64,000 nucleotides of DNA from Paracoccus sp. SCSIO 75233 (GCF_027912675.1 NZ_CP115757.1:1674001-1738000); one strand, 5' to 3'; shown: positions 35,657-44,567, counted from the stretch's first letter. Notes: generated by a model not told the origin, from the letters alone. Translations and numbers: made by a program.

Positions 35657-35680
35657 GGTGCGCTGAAGCGCACCCTACGG
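35657..35680 (+). repeat. Palindromic repeat element, single copy
   Basis: Identical 24-bp element (palindrome plus CTACGG) as at 35518, followed directly by the tail of the tandem unit (35679-35700). Confidence 0.85.
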
Positions 35681-35700
35681 GGTTGGAACGATTTGACCTG

Positions 35701-35907
35701 TAGGGTGCGCTTCAGCGCACCATGAACATCACCGACGGGGATGGAACGATCTGACCCGTAGGGTGCGCTTCAGCGCACCATGAACATCACCGACGGGGTT
35801 GGAACGATCTGACCTGTAGGGTGCGCTTCAGCGCACCGCAAACATCACCGACAGGGTTGGAACGATCTGACCTGTAGGGTGCGCTTCAGCGCACCATGAA
35901 CATCACC
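35701..35907 (+). repeat. 58-bp tandem repeat array, 3.6 units
   Basis: Units begin at 35701, 35759, 35817 and 35875 (last partial, 33 bp). Each starts with TAGGGTGCGCTTCAGCGCAC and continues with a conserved 36-37-bp tail ending GGAACGATCTGAC. The units differ at only a few positions, so the array is recent. An extra half-unit precedes it at 35679-35700. The conserved rather than unique inter-palindrome segments exclude a CRISPR array. Confidence 0.9.
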
Positions 35908-35935
35908 ACCCCATGACAACACCGATCCAGCCCCC

Positions 35936-37261
35936 TCACCCGCCGCGCTTGAGCCTCTGCTGCGTGAACCACTCCAGCCGCTTCTTCAACTCCCGCTCGA
36001 AGCCGCGTTCCACGGGGGCATACAACACCGGGCGCTTCATCCCCTCGGGGAAATAATTCTGCCCGCTGAAACCTTCCTCGGCGTCGTGGTCATAGGCGTA
36101 GCCCGCGCCATAGCCCTGCTCTTTCATCAGCTTGGTCGGCGCGTTCAGGATATGGGCAGGCGGCATCAGGCTGCCGGTCTTCTTCGCCTCGGCCCGCGCG
36201 GCCTTATAGGCCACATAGCCCGCGTTGGATTTCGGCGCGAGCGCCAGATAGATCACCGCCTGCGCCAGCGCCAGCTCACCCTCGGGGCTGCCAAGCCGCT
36301 CATAAAGCGCCCAGGCATCCAGGCAATGCCGCTGCGCCGCCGGATCGGCAAGGCCGATATCCTCGACCGCCATACGGGTGATGCGGCGGGCGAGATAACG
36401 CGGGTCCTCGCCCCCCTCCAGCATCCGGCCCAGCCAATAGAGCGCCGCATCCGGGTCGCTGCCGCGCACCGATTTATGCAGGGCCGAGATCAGGTTGTAA
36501 TGCTCATCCCCCGACTTATCGTATTTCGCCGCCCGCTTCATCAGCCGCGCCGACAGCGCGTCGGGGCCGAGCGGATCGCTGATCTTCCACGCCATCACCT
36601 GCTCGATCAGGTTCAGCGCCGCCCGCCCGTCGCCATCCGCCATCTCCAGAAGCGCCTCGCGCGCCGGGCCGGTCAGCGGCAGCGGGCGCCCGAATTCCTT
36701 CTCCGCCCGCTGCGCCAGCAATTCCAGATCGGCCAGCGACAGCCGCTCCAGCACGATCACCTGCGCGCGGGACAGGACAGCGGCATTGAGTTCAAAGCTC
36801 GGGTTTTCGGTCGTGGCCCCGACCAGCAGGATCGTGCCGTCCTCCATATGCGGCAGGAAACTGTCCTGCTGCGCCTTGTTGAAACGGTGGATTTCGTCGA
36901 CGAAAAGCAGCGTCCCGCCGCCCGTCTGACGGCGCAGCTTCGCTGCCTCGAACACCTTGCGCAGCTCCGGCACGCCGGAGAAAATCGCGCTGATCTGCAC
37001 GAAGGCCAGATCGGTCTCATCCGCCAGCAATCGCGCAATCGTTGTCTTGCCGACCCCCGGCGGTCCCCACAGGATCAGCGACGACAGGCTGCCCGCCGCA
37101 AGCATCGCGCCGAGCGGGCCGTCGCGATCCAGAATTTTACCCTGCCCGATGACCTCGGACAGGGTTCGCGGCCTGATCCGGTCCGCCAGTGGTGCGGACC
37201 GGATTGCGGCGTCTTTTTGGGGGAAACCCCGCCCTTCTGCTGTATCGAACAAATCGGCCAT
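35936..37261 (-). CDS. rarA: Replication-associated recombination protein A (RarA/MgsA)
   Basis: A 441-residue AAA+ ATPase of the replisome, related to clamp-loader subunits and eukaryotic WRNIP1. Walker A GPPGVGKTT (66-74), Walker B LLFVDEIHRFNKAQQD, sensor 1 VGATTENPSFELN and the C-terminal tetramerisation part with SVRGSDPDAALYWLGRML are present. Start MADLFDT at 37261; the frame extends 12 residues further without support. It lies 42 bases after luxI on the same strand. Confidence 0.94.
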   Translation of the reverse strand: MADLFDTAEGRGFPQKDAAIRSAPLADRIRPRTLSEVIGQGKILDRDGPLGAMLAAGSLSSLILWGPPGVGKTTIARLLADETDLAFVQISAIFSGVPELRKVFEAAKLRRQTGGGTLLFVDEIHRFNKAQQDSFLPHMEDGTILLVGATTENPSFELNAAVLSRAQVIVLERLSLADLELLAQRAEKEFGRPLPLTGPAREALLEMADGDGRAALNLIEQVMAWKISDPLGPDALSARLMKRAAKYDKSGDEHYNLISALHKSVRGSDPDAALYWLGRMLEGGEDPRYLARRITRMAVEDIGLADPAAQRHCLDAWALYERLGSPEGELALAQAVIYLALAPKSNAGYVAYKAARAEAKKTGSLMPPAHILNAPTKLMKEQGYGAGYAYDHDAEEGFSGQNYFPEGMKRPVLYAPVERGFERELKKRLEWFTQQRLKRGG

Positions 37262-37302
37262 GACGCTTGCAGAATAGGCCGACTGTCCAGGCGGCAAAAG
37301 GG

Positions 37303-37893
37303 TCAGTGGAGCTTCTGGGTCAAATTCGTCGCGACGACCTGGAAATCGCCATCGTCAAAGTTGAGCACAGGCCCCATCGCTTCCCCCTCCATGCCACAGC
37401 GACGGTACCACCGGGGCCAGCTTGCGTTGATCAGACCGATATGCCGTGAGGCGCCAAGTTCCCGCGCCGCCTGATTGAGCCCATCGATCAGCTGGGCGTG
37501 AACCCGGCGGCGGATATTGGTCGGCACGGCATGGCTGACGAAGACCCGGCTGGATTCCCAGACCAGATCGTCGACCGGCGCTTCGTCATGAAGCAGGTTC
37601 TGCGGGATCGAGCCGCCCAGAATGCCGCGCTGTGCATCGCGGATCATGTAGCTGTAGATGCCGCAGCGCGCCGTTGTCGGTGTCAGCCGGATACCGGCCA
37701 GCACCTCGCCACGCTCATGCACGGCAACCCAGCGCGAGGCCGGGGTATCGTACTGGTCGAACTCCATCCCCTCTGCCTGAGGCAGATCCCAGTTGTTCTG
37801 GACGATGAAGCTTTGACGGCGGGCGCGGAGTACATTTGCGAAAAGCTCACCGTGGCTGTGCATATTGCTGAAAGAAATCGTAGTCGTCTGCAT
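37303..37893 (-). CDS. LuxI-family acyl-homoserine-lactone synthase
   Basis: A 196-residue synthase making an AHL signal from SAM and an acyl donor. All classical conserved residues are found in order: R25, F29, W35, D46, D49, R69, E113 and R116 (the last in VWESSRVF). Start at 37893 has GGGAG 8 bases ahead; an alternative ATG 7 codons earlier lacks this. A luxR gene lies 60 bases upstream on the same strand. Acyl chain length and product are not readable. Confidence 0.9.
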   Translation of the reverse strand: MQTTTISFSNMHSHGELFANVLRARRQSFIVQNNWDLPQAEGMEFDQYDTPASRWVAVHERGEVLAGIRLTPTTARCGIYSYMIRDAQRGILGGSIPQNLLHDEAPVDDLVWESSRVFVSHAVPTNIRRRVHAQLIDGLNQAARELGASRHIGLINASWPRWYRRCGMEGEAMGPVLNFDDGDFQVVATNLTQKLH

Positions 37894-37953
37894 TGTCGTA
37901 TCTCCCGGGTTCATAAAGGGTGGCCCCCCGGGTGCAAATGCATTGGCGACGTC

Positions 37954-38565
37954 CTACAACAGTCGGTACTCCTTCGCCCGCTGAAGTGCTTCGGCTGTCG
38001 TTCTGGCCATAAGCCGCTCGCGGGCGGAAATGAGGCGAGCCTTGAAGGCACTTTCTGTTATGCCGAGCTTGGCTGCCGCTGCCGCATGACGATCACCCTC
38101 CGCGATGCACTGAAGGGCCTCGATCTGAGCCTTCGTCAGGCTCTCCGGCGGCTCCGTCACATCATGGAGCTGTCGGATCAGGTTCGAGATCTCATCGATC
38201 TCGGAATCCGTGTATTCGCGGTCATCGCGGGTCAGCCCGGCAATCGTCCGCGAGTTAATCGGGCCGCAGGACACGGCAACGCCATACTTCATACCAAACC
38301 GCGCCGCTTCACCCAGAATGTCAAACGGATCGGGAACCGGCAAAGCAGACCAGCGCACCGCGCCACTGGTCGAAAACCCCCAGGCGATCATCGGATCGCG
38401 CAATGCGTAAGCCCTGGCCGAATAATGATCCAGCCATTCGGGGTTATAGGTCTGAAACTTCATGATCGGCGCGGCAAAGCGGATATGAAGCGCAACATAA
38501 TACCCTGTCGACGAAAGCGGGGTGAGCTTTTTCACCAGGGCGGTTATCTCTGATCTTGAGGACAT
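37954..38565 (-). CDS. LuxR-family AHL-responsive regulator
   Basis: A 203-residue regulator, somewhat shorter than the usual 230-250. The ligand pocket residues equivalent to TraR W57, Y61, D70, P71 and W85 are W44, Y48, D57, P58 and W72, with exactly preserved spacing. The C-terminal HTH (LTKAQIEALQCIAEGDRHAA, then AAKLGITESAFKARL) is divergent: the usual RE.E is QIEAL and GKS is GDR. Base composition here and upstream is more AT-rich than the surroundings, a possible sign of transfer. It precedes luxI. Confidence 0.88.
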   Translation of the reverse strand: MSSRSEITALVKKLTPLSSTGYYVALHIRFAAPIMKFQTYNPEWLDHYSARAYALRDPMIAWGFSTSGAVRWSALPVPDPFDILGEAARFGMKYGVAVSCGPINSRTIAGLTRDDREYTDSEIDEISNLIRQLHDVTEPPESLTKAQIEALQCIAEGDRHAAAAAKLGITESAFKARLISARERLMARTTAEALQRAKEYRLL

Positions 38566-38582
38566 GACTATCTATTTATTCA

Positions 38583-38633
38583 ACTTGTCTCAAATTATGT
38601 CACTTCGACTGTGGCGCGAATCGGCAGACAAGT
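38583..38633. promoter_or_regulatory. Inverted 8-bp arms upstream of luxR
   Basis: ACTTGTCT (38583-38590) and AGACAAGT (38626-38633) are exact reverse complements 35 bases apart in the AT-rich luxR promoter region. They do not form a canonical 20-bp lux box; each could be a half-site or a regulator site. Confidence 0.35.
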
Positions 38634-38765
38634 GAAGAGTAATACTGCTTACAATCCACCAGATATAGGGCGATTGGGCAGGGATTGGATTAAAATCCCA
38701 ACCCGTAACGATAAATCGGCGGCTTCGTGAGGGGGTATTTTCCACAGAAACCGTGGAATTCCACG

Positions 38766-38795
38766 AAAAAACCCCGCTGCGCATCGGCAGCGGGG
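38766..38795 (-). terminator. Terminator of the alpha operon after rplQ
   Basis: On the minus strand a 9-bp stem (38795-38787 with 38780-38772, loop of 6) runs into six Ts. It ends the rplO-to-rplQ transcript 28 bases after the rplQ stop. Confidence 0.9.
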
Positions 38796-38822
38796 CTTAG
38801 AAATGCATACAATCTGCCGGAA

Positions 38823-39242
38823 TCAGTCCTCGGCAGCATCCTCGGCTTCAAGCCGGGCGCGGTCGGCGGCACCCTTGGCGTTCGGATCGCGGTCAACCAG
38901 TTCGATGATCGCCATCGGGGCCATGTCGCCATAACGGAAACCGGCTTTCAGAACCCGGACATAGCCGCCCTGACGGTCCTTGTAGCGGGCGCCCAGTTCA
39001 TCGAACAGCTTGGCGACATGCGCATCCTGCTTCAGCTGAGCGGCAGCCTGACGGCGGGCATGCAGATCGCCGCGCTTGGCAAGCGTGATCAGCTTTTCAA
39101 CGATCGGGCGCAGTTCCTTGGCCTTGGGCAGCGTGGTCTTGATCTGCTCATGCTCGATCAGCGAGCCGGCCATGTTGGCGAAGAGCGCCTTGCGGTGCTC
39201 GTGGGTACGGTTAAGGCGGCGATAGCCGCGTGCGTGACGCAT
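38823..39242 (-). CDS. rplQ: 50S ribosomal protein L17
   Basis: A 139-residue large-subunit protein lining the exit-tunnel region. [20 protein letters not shown] is the family N terminus; [20 protein letters not shown] follows, and the acidic tail ends in DAAED. Last gene of the alpha operon. Its ribosome site is AAAGGAG about 8 bases before the ATG. A 319-bp repeat-bearing gap separates it from rpoA, much larger than usual. Confidence 0.97.
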   Translation of the reverse strand: MRHARGYRRLNRTHEHRKALFANMAGSLIEHEQIKTTLPKAKELRPIVEKLITLAKRGDLHARRQAAAQLKQDAHVAKLFDELGARYKDRQGGYVRVLKAGFRYGDMAPMAIIELVDRDPNAKGAADRARLEAEDAAED

Positions 39243-39372
39243 GTTGTTTCTCCTTTAACGTCTTTTGCTTTGTCCGGCGGCCCATGCGTGCGGGTCGCTC
39301 TCCTTGGGGCGGAATGCCCGGGTTTTGTACGGCGCGTGCGGGCACGCAACATACGGTTTTTTTGAGTTGTAA

Positions 39373-39515
39373 GGTGCGCTGAAGCGCACCCTACGGCTTG
39401 GCGGTTTGCGGGGTGCGCTGAAGCGCACCCTACGGGTTCTTGCGGCGGCGTAGGGTGCGCTTCAGCGCACCGCAAAACCGTTTACCTTGCACCGGTGCGC
39501 TAAAGCGCACCCTAC
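39373..39515. repeat. Cluster of four palindromic repeat elements
   Basis: Copies at 39373-39396 (+), 39412-39435 (+), 39451-39471 (inverted) and 39494-39515 (+, central A instead of G). Each has GGTGCGCT and AGCGCACC-type arms next to a CTAC/GTAG flank. Mixed orientation argues for independent insertion or rearrangement rather than simple tandem slippage. Confidence 0.88.
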
Positions 39516-39532
39516 AATCTCGCGCAACGTGG

Positions 39533-39555
39533 TAGGGTGCGTGTTCACACGCACC
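39533..39555 (-). repeat. Variant palindromic repeat with covarying arms
   Basis: The element keeps the TAGG flank but has arms GGTGCGTGT and ACACGCACC. Changes in one arm are matched in the other, so the palindrome is preserved. Confidence 0.8.
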
Positions 39556-39561
39556 ACCACA

Positions 39562-40578
39562 TCAGAACTGATCGTCGAACCGCTTCGCCAGATCCTCGAT
39601 ATTCTCCGGCGGCCAGTCGACCACATCCATGCCGAGATGCAGCCCCATGCCCGACAGCACTTCCTTGATCTCATTCAGGGATTTGCGGCCGAAATTCGGG
39701 GTGCGCAGCATTTCTGCTTCGGTTTTCTGGATCAGATCGCCAATATAGACGATATTGTCGTTCTTCAGGCAGTTGGCCGAGCGGACAGACAGTTCCAGTT
39801 CGTCGACCTTCTTCAGCAGACGCGGATCGAATTCCAGACCGTCATCGTCGCTTTGCGCGCGGGCCGCTTCCGGCTCATCGAAGTTGACGAAGACGGAAAG
39901 CTGGTCCTGAAGAATGCGCGCCGCATAGGCCACGGCATCCTCGGGCGTCAGCGAACCATCGGTTTCGATCTTCATGGTCAGCTTGTCGTAATCCAGCACC
40001 TGACCTTCACGGGTCGGGGTGACTTCGTAGCTGACCCGCTTGACCGGCGAGAAAATCGCATCGACCGGGATCAGCCCAATCGGCGCGTCCTCGGGACGGT
40101 TCTTGTCGGCAGCGACATAACCTTTGCCATTGCTGACGGTCAGTTCCATGTTGAACTCCGCCCCGTCATCGAGATGGCAGATGACATGGTCGCGGTTCAG
40201 GATGGTGATACCAGCGGTTTCCTGAATATCGCCGGCCTTGACCTCGCCCGGCCCTTTTGCGGACAGGGTCAGGCGCTTGGTGCCGTCGACATCCATCTTC
40301 AGCGTCACGCCCTTCAGGTTCAGGACGATATCGGTCACATCCTCGCGCACACCGGCAACGGAGGAGAACTCGTGCAGCACATTGTCGATCTGCACGCTGG
40401 TGATCGCCGCGCCTTGCAGCGAGGACAGCAGCACGCGGCGCAGCGCATTGCCCAGCGTCAGGCCGAAGCCACGCTCCAGCGGTTCAGCAACGACCGTCGC
40501 GGTGCGGGTCGCGTCAGCGCCGGTCTTGATGTCAAGCTGCGTCGGCTTGATCAGCTCGGCCCAGTTTTTATGGATCAT
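39562..40578 (-). CDS. rpoA: RNA polymerase alpha subunit
   Basis: A 338-residue subunit for polymerase assembly and promoter UP-element/activator contacts. N-terminal domain: [20 protein letters not shown], then [21 protein letters not shown]-terminal domain: [20 protein letters not shown] with [20 protein letters not shown]. Normal length and intact. It lies between rpsK and the repeat-bearing gap before rplQ. Confidence 0.98.
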   Translation of the reverse strand: MIHKNWAELIKPTQLDIKTGADATRTATVVAEPLERGFGLTLGNALRRVLLSSLQGAAITSVQIDNVLHEFSSVAGVREDVTDIVLNLKGVTLKMDVDGTKRLTLSAKGPGEVKAGDIQETAGITILNRDHVICHLDDGAEFNMELTVSNGKGYVAADKNRPEDAPIGLIPVDAIFSPVKRVSYEVTPTREGQVLDYDKLTMKIETDGSLTPEDAVAYAARILQDQLSVFVNFDEPEAARAQSDDDGLEFDPRLLKKVDELELSVRSANCLKNDNIVYIGDLIQKTEAEMLRTPNFGRKSLNEIKEVLSGMGLHLGMDVVDWPPENIEDLAKRFDDQF

Positions 40579-40695
40579 GCGTTTGCCTCCATTCCAGTTC
40601 CATCCCCATGACCGAGGGTCGGAACGCCCGAGGTGAAATGCGAAAAACCCGCACGCGCAGCATAAACGCTGCGCGTGCGAGAATGACTTTGGCGA

Positions 40696-41085
40696 TCAGA
40701 CGCGGCGGCGCTTCGGCGGGCGAACGCCGTTATGCGCAATCGGGGTCACGTCGCGGATCGCGGTGATGTTGAAACCAACCGCAGCCAGCGCACGCAGCGC
40801 CGATTCACGACCGGAACCCGGACCCTGAACCTCGACCTCAAGCGTGCGGACGCCATGTTCCTGCGCCTTCTTGCCAGCATCCTCAGCGGCCATCTGGGCG
40901 GCGTAAGGGGTCGATTTCCGCGAACCCTTGAAACCCATCGTGCCAGCGGAGGACCACGAAATCGCGTTGCCCTGAACGTCGGAGATCAGGATCTTGGTAT
41001 TGTTGAACGAGCTGTTCACATGCGCGACGCCTGCCGCGATGTTCTTCCGCTCCTTGCGCTTTGCGCGCACTTTATCACGTGCCAT
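40696..41085 (-). CDS. rpsK: 30S ribosomal protein S11
   Basis: A 129-residue small-subunit platform protein. [20 protein letters not shown], then [10 protein letters not shown] and the C terminus [20 protein letters not shown] plus RRV. AAGGAGG lies just ahead of its ATG. Located 12 bases after rpsM in the alpha operon. Confidence 0.98.
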   Translation of the reverse strand: MARDKVRAKRKERKNIAAGVAHVNSSFNNTKILISDVQGNAISWSSAGTMGFKGSRKSTPYAAQMAAEDAGKKAQEHGVRTLEVEVQGPGSGRESALRALAAVGFNITAIRDVTPIAHNGVRPPKRRRV

Positions 41086-41097
41086 CTGCCTGCCTCC

Positions 41098-41466
41098 TTA
41101 CTTCTTCTTGCCGGCGATCGGTTTCGCCGGGCCCTTGCGGGTGCGGGCATTGGTATGGGTGCGCTGACCGCGGACCGGCAGGCCACGACGGTGGCGCAGG
41201 CCACGATAGGAGCCCAGATCCATCAGACGCTTGATGTTCATCTGGTTCTCACGACGCAGATCGCCTTCGACGGTCAGGTTGCCGTCGATATATTCGCGGA
41301 TCTGCAGAACTTCAGCATCGGAAAGTTCATTGACGCGGCGGGTCGGGTCGATGCCGACAGCTTCAATGATCTGGTTCGCGAAATGCGGACCAATGCCGTG
41401 GATATAGGTCAGTGCGATAGGGACACGTTTCCCCGTCGGAATGTTGACGCCAGCAATACGAGCCAC
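41098..41466 (-). CDS. rpsM: 30S ribosomal protein S13
   Basis: A 122-residue small-subunit head protein contacting tRNA and L5. [32 protein letters not shown] and the [20 protein letters not shown] tail are canonical. It uses a GTG start. The gap to adk upstream carries a promoter-like pair and an 11-bp hairpin, suggesting the alpha part can be transcribed separately. Confidence 0.98.
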   Translation of the reverse strand: MARIAGVNIPTGKRVPIALTYIHGIGPHFANQIIEAVGIDPTRRVNELSDAEVLQIREYIDGNLTVEGDLRRENQMNIKRLMDLGSYRGLRHRRGLPVRGQRTHTNARTRKGPAKPIAGKKK

Positions 41467-41523
41467 GCGTTTTCCTTTTCATCGTTGCGGTTCCGTAGCA
41501 CCGGAACCTTTTTTCACAACCGA

Positions 41524-41549
41524 AGGCCCGAAAGACGGCTTTCGGGCCT
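41524..41549 (-). promoter_or_regulatory. Perfect 11-bp hairpin in the rpsM leader
   Basis: Arms AGGCCCGAAAG (41524-41534) and CTTTCGGGCCT (41539-41549) with a 4-nt loop. No U-run on the minus side, so it is more likely a leader structure or remnant terminator than a strong stop. Confidence 0.55.
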
Positions 41550-41591
41550 CATCGAGTTCACCGTGATGGTGATTCCCTTATGGGAAGCTGT

Positions 41592-41620
41592 CAGGTATGA
41601 CTGTATTGAGGTTTTGTCAA
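41592..41620 (-). promoter_or_regulatory. Candidate promoter for rpsM-rpsK-rpoA-rplQ
   Basis: On the minus strand TTGACA (41620-41615) and TACCTG (41597-41592) are 17 bases apart. The -35 is perfect, the -10 weak. It lies between the adk 3' element and the rpsM leader hairpin. Confidence 0.5.
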
Positions 41621-41637
41621 CCTCCATCCGCCGGAAT

Positions 41638-41688
41638 GGGGGCGCTGCCCCCGGCCTGCGGCCTCCCCCGGGATATTTTCGCCAGGCT
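41638..41688 (-). repeat. 3'-end hairpin element, copy 2 (after adk)
   Basis: Read on the minus strand, after the adk stop, CCTGGCGAAAATATCCCGG matches the block after hisG, followed by hairpins GGCC-N3-GGCC and GGGGGC-N3-GCCCCC (41638-41652). Same orientation relative to the upstream gene as copy 1. Confidence 0.6.
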
Positions 41689-41697
41689 AAAAGGCGT

Positions 41698-42351
41698 TCA
41701 GAGCTTCGCCAGAACCGCCGACATCTCCCCCGCCACGTCTTCGACGGCGGCAAGCCCGTTGACCGGGTGGAGCTTTTTCTTGGCGTAGTAATAACCGATC
41801 AGCGGCGAGGTTTTCTTGTAATATTCCAAGAGCCGGGTTTTCAGGCTGTCCTCGTTATCGTCGGCGCGGCGGCGCAGATCGGTCGAGCCGCAGACATCGC
41901 AGACGCCATCCTTCTGCGTCGGCCTGGTCTCGTCATGATAGACCTCGCCGCAATTGCCGCAGGTGTAGCGGCCGGTGATCCGTTTCACCAGCGCCTCGTC
42001 ATCGACCTGCATCTCGATCACGCCGTCGACCTTCTGACCCAGCCCGTCCAGCAGATCGCCAAGCGCGTCGGCCTGAGCCAGCGTGCGCGGGAAACCGTCG
42101 AAGATAAAGCCTGCGGCGTCGCTGTTTTCCAGCTTCTCGCGGATCAGGCCGACCACGATTTCATCGGTGACGAGTTGGCCCTTATCCATCACCTCGGCCA
42201 CGACCTTGCCCATTTCGGTCCCGGAGGAGCGCGCCTCGCGCAGCATGTCGCCGGTGGACAGCTGGACCAGCCCGCGTTCCTCGACCAGACGGCGCGCCTG
42301 CGTTCCCTTACCGGCCCCCGGCGGCCCGAGCAAAATAATGTTCACGGTCAT
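41698..42351 (-). CDS. adk: Adenylate kinase
   Basis: A 217-residue enzyme balancing AMP, ADP and ATP. P-loop [21 protein letters not shown], the [10 protein letters not shown] block and a LID domain with four cysteines ([10 protein letters not shown] and CDVCG), i.e. a zinc-binding LID as in Gram-positive and several alphaproteobacterial enzymes. Location between secY and rpsM is standard. Confidence 0.97.
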   Translation of the reverse strand: MTVNIILLGPPGAGKGTQARRLVEERGLVQLSTGDMLREARSSGTEMGKVVAEVMDKGQLVTDEIVVGLIREKLENSDAAGFIFDGFPRTLAQADALGDLLDGLGQKVDGVIEMQVDDEALVKRITGRYTCGNCGEVYHDETRPTQKDGVCDVCGSTDLRRRADDNEDSLKTRLLEYYKKTSPLIGYYYAKKKLHPVNGLAAVEDVAGEMSAVLAKL

Positions 42352-42383
42352 GACTTGGTCCCTCTCCCTCCTGATCCGGCGCG

Positions 42384-43757
42384 TCAGCGGCGCGCCGGTG
42401 CCTTGCGTTTCTTCGGCTTGTCACCCGGTTTGCGCTTGCCGCGCAGCTGGGACTTTTCAATCAGACCTTCATACTGATGCGCAAGCAGGTGGCTTTGGAC
42501 CTGGTTAATCGTATCCATCGTCACCGATACCACAATCAGCACCGAAGTGCCGCCGAAATAGAACGGCACCGAAAGCTGGCTGCGGATCACCTCCGGCAGC
42601 AGGCAGACGGCGGCCAGATACACAGAACCGATGGCAAGGATGCGGTTCACGACATAATCAAGATATTCCTCGGTCCGTTTGCCGGGACGGATACCGGGGA
42701 TGAAGCCGCCCTGATTTTTCAGGTTATCGGCGACGTCATCGGATTTAAACGCCACGTTCTGGGTGTAGAAATAGGCGAAGAAGATGATCATCGCGGCGAA
42801 GAAAACCAGATAAAGCGGCTGGCCGGGACCGAAATAGGCAAGGATGCGGGACATGATCGGCCCGGTCTGATTGCCGGAGAAGGTGGAGATCGTTATCGGC
42901 AGCAGCAACAGCGAACTGGCGAAGATCGCCGGGATGACGCCCGCCGGGTTGACCTTGATCGGCAGGTGGCTGGACTGGCCATCATAGACCTTCATGCCGA
43001 CCTGACGGCGCGGATACTGGATCGCGATCTTGCGCAGCGCGCGTTCCATGAACACCACGAATGTGATCACAGCGATAACCATCGCGATGATACCGATGAC
43101 CACCGGGGTGGAGATCGCGCCGGACCGGCCCTGACTGAAGAACTGCGCCAGGGCACCGGGGATTTCCGCGACGATGCCGACGAAGATGATCAGCGAGATA
43201 CCGTTACCGATGCCGCGCGCCGTGATCTGTTCGCCCAGCCACATCAGGAACATGGTGCCGCCGACCAGTGTGATCACAACCGACGCCTGGAAGAAGAAGC
43301 CCGGATCATGGGCAAGACCGCCCGCCTCCAGCGACTTCGCCAGACCGAAAGCCTGGAACAGCGCCAGCGCCACCGTCGCATAGCGGGTATACTGGTTGAT
43401 CTTCTTGCGCCCCTGCTCGCCCTCTTTCTTGAGCTGTTCGAGCGCGGGCACCATCGAGGCCAGAAGCTGCACGATGATCGAGGCCGAGATATAGGGCATG
43501 ATGCCAAGCGCGAAGACACCCATCCGGCCAAGCGCGCCGCCGGTGAACATCGACAGCATCCCGCCGATGCCGGAGCCTGCCTGCTCCATGAAATCGCGCA
43601 GCGCGGCACCGTCGATACCCGGAACCGGGATATAGGTGCCAAGGCGATAGATTATCAGCAGTCCAAGGGTGAACCAGATCCGCTGGCGAAGTTCCGTGGC
43701 CTTGCCGAGCGCCCCCCAAGAGAGGTTTGCGGCCATCTGTTCTGCGGCTGACGCCAT
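42384..43757 (-). CDS. secY: Preprotein translocase subunit SecY
   Basis: A 457-residue channel of the Sec translocon with ten membrane helices. [20 protein letters not shown], the plug/[20 protein letters not shown] region, [16 protein letters not shown] and the cytoplasmic loop with [20 protein letters not shown] are canonical. The basic C-terminal tail [18 protein letters not shown] is lengthened. Between rplO and adk. Confidence 0.97.
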   Translation of the reverse strand: MASAAEQMAANLSWGALGKATELRQRIWFTLGLLIIYRLGTYIPVPGIDGAALRDFMEQAGSGIGGMLSMFTGGALGRMGVFALGIMPYISASIIVQLLASMVPALEQLKKEGEQGRKKINQYTRYATVALALFQAFGLAKSLEAGGLAHDPGFFFQASVVITLVGGTMFLMWLGEQITARGIGNGISLIIFVGIVAEIPGALAQFFSQGRSGAISTPVVIGIIAMVIAVITFVVFMERALRKIAIQYPRRQVGMKVYDGQSSHLPIKVNPAGVIPAIFASSLLLLPITISTFSGNQTGPIMSRILAYFGPGQPLYLVFFAAMIIFFAYFYTQNVAFKSDDVADNLKNQGGFIPGIRPGKRTEEYLDYVVNRILAIGSVYLAAVCLLPEVIRSQLSVPFYFGGTSVLIVVSVTMDTINQVQSHLLAHQYEGLIEKSQLRGKRKPGDKPKKRKAPARR

Positions 43758-43851
43758 ATTCTGCCCCCAAATTCGCGGGTCGTGATCGTAGCTGCGCCGC
43801 CGGACCCAAGCGAGATCCCGCGGCGCGAAAGGAAACTCAGTGGTCTATGTA

Positions 43852-43869
43852 AGGGGAGCAGCCTCCCCT
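43852..43869 (-). promoter_or_regulatory. Hairpin between rplO and secY
   Basis: Arms AGGGGAG and CTCCCCT around 4 nt in the 123-bp rplO-secY gap. It may modulate secY relative to rplO; no U-run. Confidence 0.35.
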
Positions 43870-43880
43870 CACAAGCATAA

Positions 43881-44366
43881 TCACTCCGCCGCAGCTTCTT
43901 CGCGGGCGGGGGTGGTTACGGTGATCTTGCCGCCGGCCTTTTCGACCGCTTCGATCGCCGATTTCGAGGCACCGGCGACGGTCAGGTCCAGCTTTGCCTT
44001 AAGCTCACCCTTGCCCAGCAGGCGGACACCGTCCAGCTTGCGGCGGATGACGCCGGAGGCGACCAGCGTGTCCTCGTTGACCGCGGCACTTGCGTCCAGC
44101 TTGCCAGCATCGACGAAGCTCTGAAGCTGGCCGAGATTGATGACGGCGAATTTCTTGGCGTTCGGCGCGGTAAAGCCGCGCTTCGGCAGGCGGCGATACA
44201 GCGGCATCTGGCCGCCTTCGTAACCGTTCAGCGCCACACCGGAACGCGAGGTCTGACCCTTGATGCCACGGCCGGCCATCTTGCCCTTGCCGGAGCCGGG
44301 ACCACGGGCGACGCGTTTTTTCTTACGGTTCGCGCCTTCATTGTCGCGAATTTCATGCAGTTTCAT
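43881..44366 (-). CDS. rplO: 50S ribosomal protein L15
   Basis: A 161-residue large-subunit protein. [20 protein letters not shown], then [20 protein letters not shown] and [17 protein letters not shown] are the family signature. Start at 44366 has AGGAG 8 bases ahead. The usual upstream neighbour rpmD (L30) is missing: the next gene on this strand is the PLD-family gene 201 bases away, so the spc operon is split here. Confidence 0.97.
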   Translation of the reverse strand: MKLHEIRDNEGANRKKKRVARGPGSGKGKMAGRGIKGQTSRSGVALNGYEGGQMPLYRRLPKRGFTAPNAKKFAVINLGQLQSFVDAGKLDASAAVNEDTLVASGVIRRKLDGVRLLGKGELKAKLDLTVAGASKSAIEAVEKAGGKITVTTPAREEAAAE

Positions 44367-44567
44367 ATCGCTTCTCCTGAGCCGGAAACACCCCGCGAAG
44401 CGTGAAAGGGTGAACACGGCGTTTCTTGATTGTTGAGTCGGGGCGCAGCGCGCCACCGGGGGCATATATCGTCAGTTCACGCGCGGGACAAGGGCGGAGT
44501 TTACACCGCGCCCCTGCCCGGCATAACATGGCCGGATGCCGCGCCCGCGCCAGAACCGGAGCTCCGG

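Larger units (their letters stand above)
35454..35935. other. 482-bp non-coding stretch between rarA and crcB
   Basis: No convincing reading frame. It holds two single GGTGCGCT palindromes and a 58-bp tandem array (listed separately), plus about 150 bases of G-rich, low-complexity sequence. It must also contain the promoter for crcB if the string has its own, but none is evident. Confidence 0.7.
39243..39561. other. 319-bp repeat-bearing gap between rpoA and rplQ
   Basis: No gene is supported. It contains five palindromic elements (listed separately) and another short palindrome GCGTGC-GG-GCACGC at 39334-39347. The flanking genes belong to one operon, so this stretch is expected to be transcribed. 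Confidence 0.7.

Noticed and set aside
35701-35907. Regularly spaced repeats that resemble a CRISPR array
   Set aside because: The segments between palindromes are themselves repeated, so there are no unique spacers, and no cas gene is nearby. It is a 58-bp tandem repeat.
37894-37953. Possible lux box between luxR and luxI
   Set aside because: The 60-bp gap has only a CCCGG-type partial inverted repeat and no 18-20-bp dyad.
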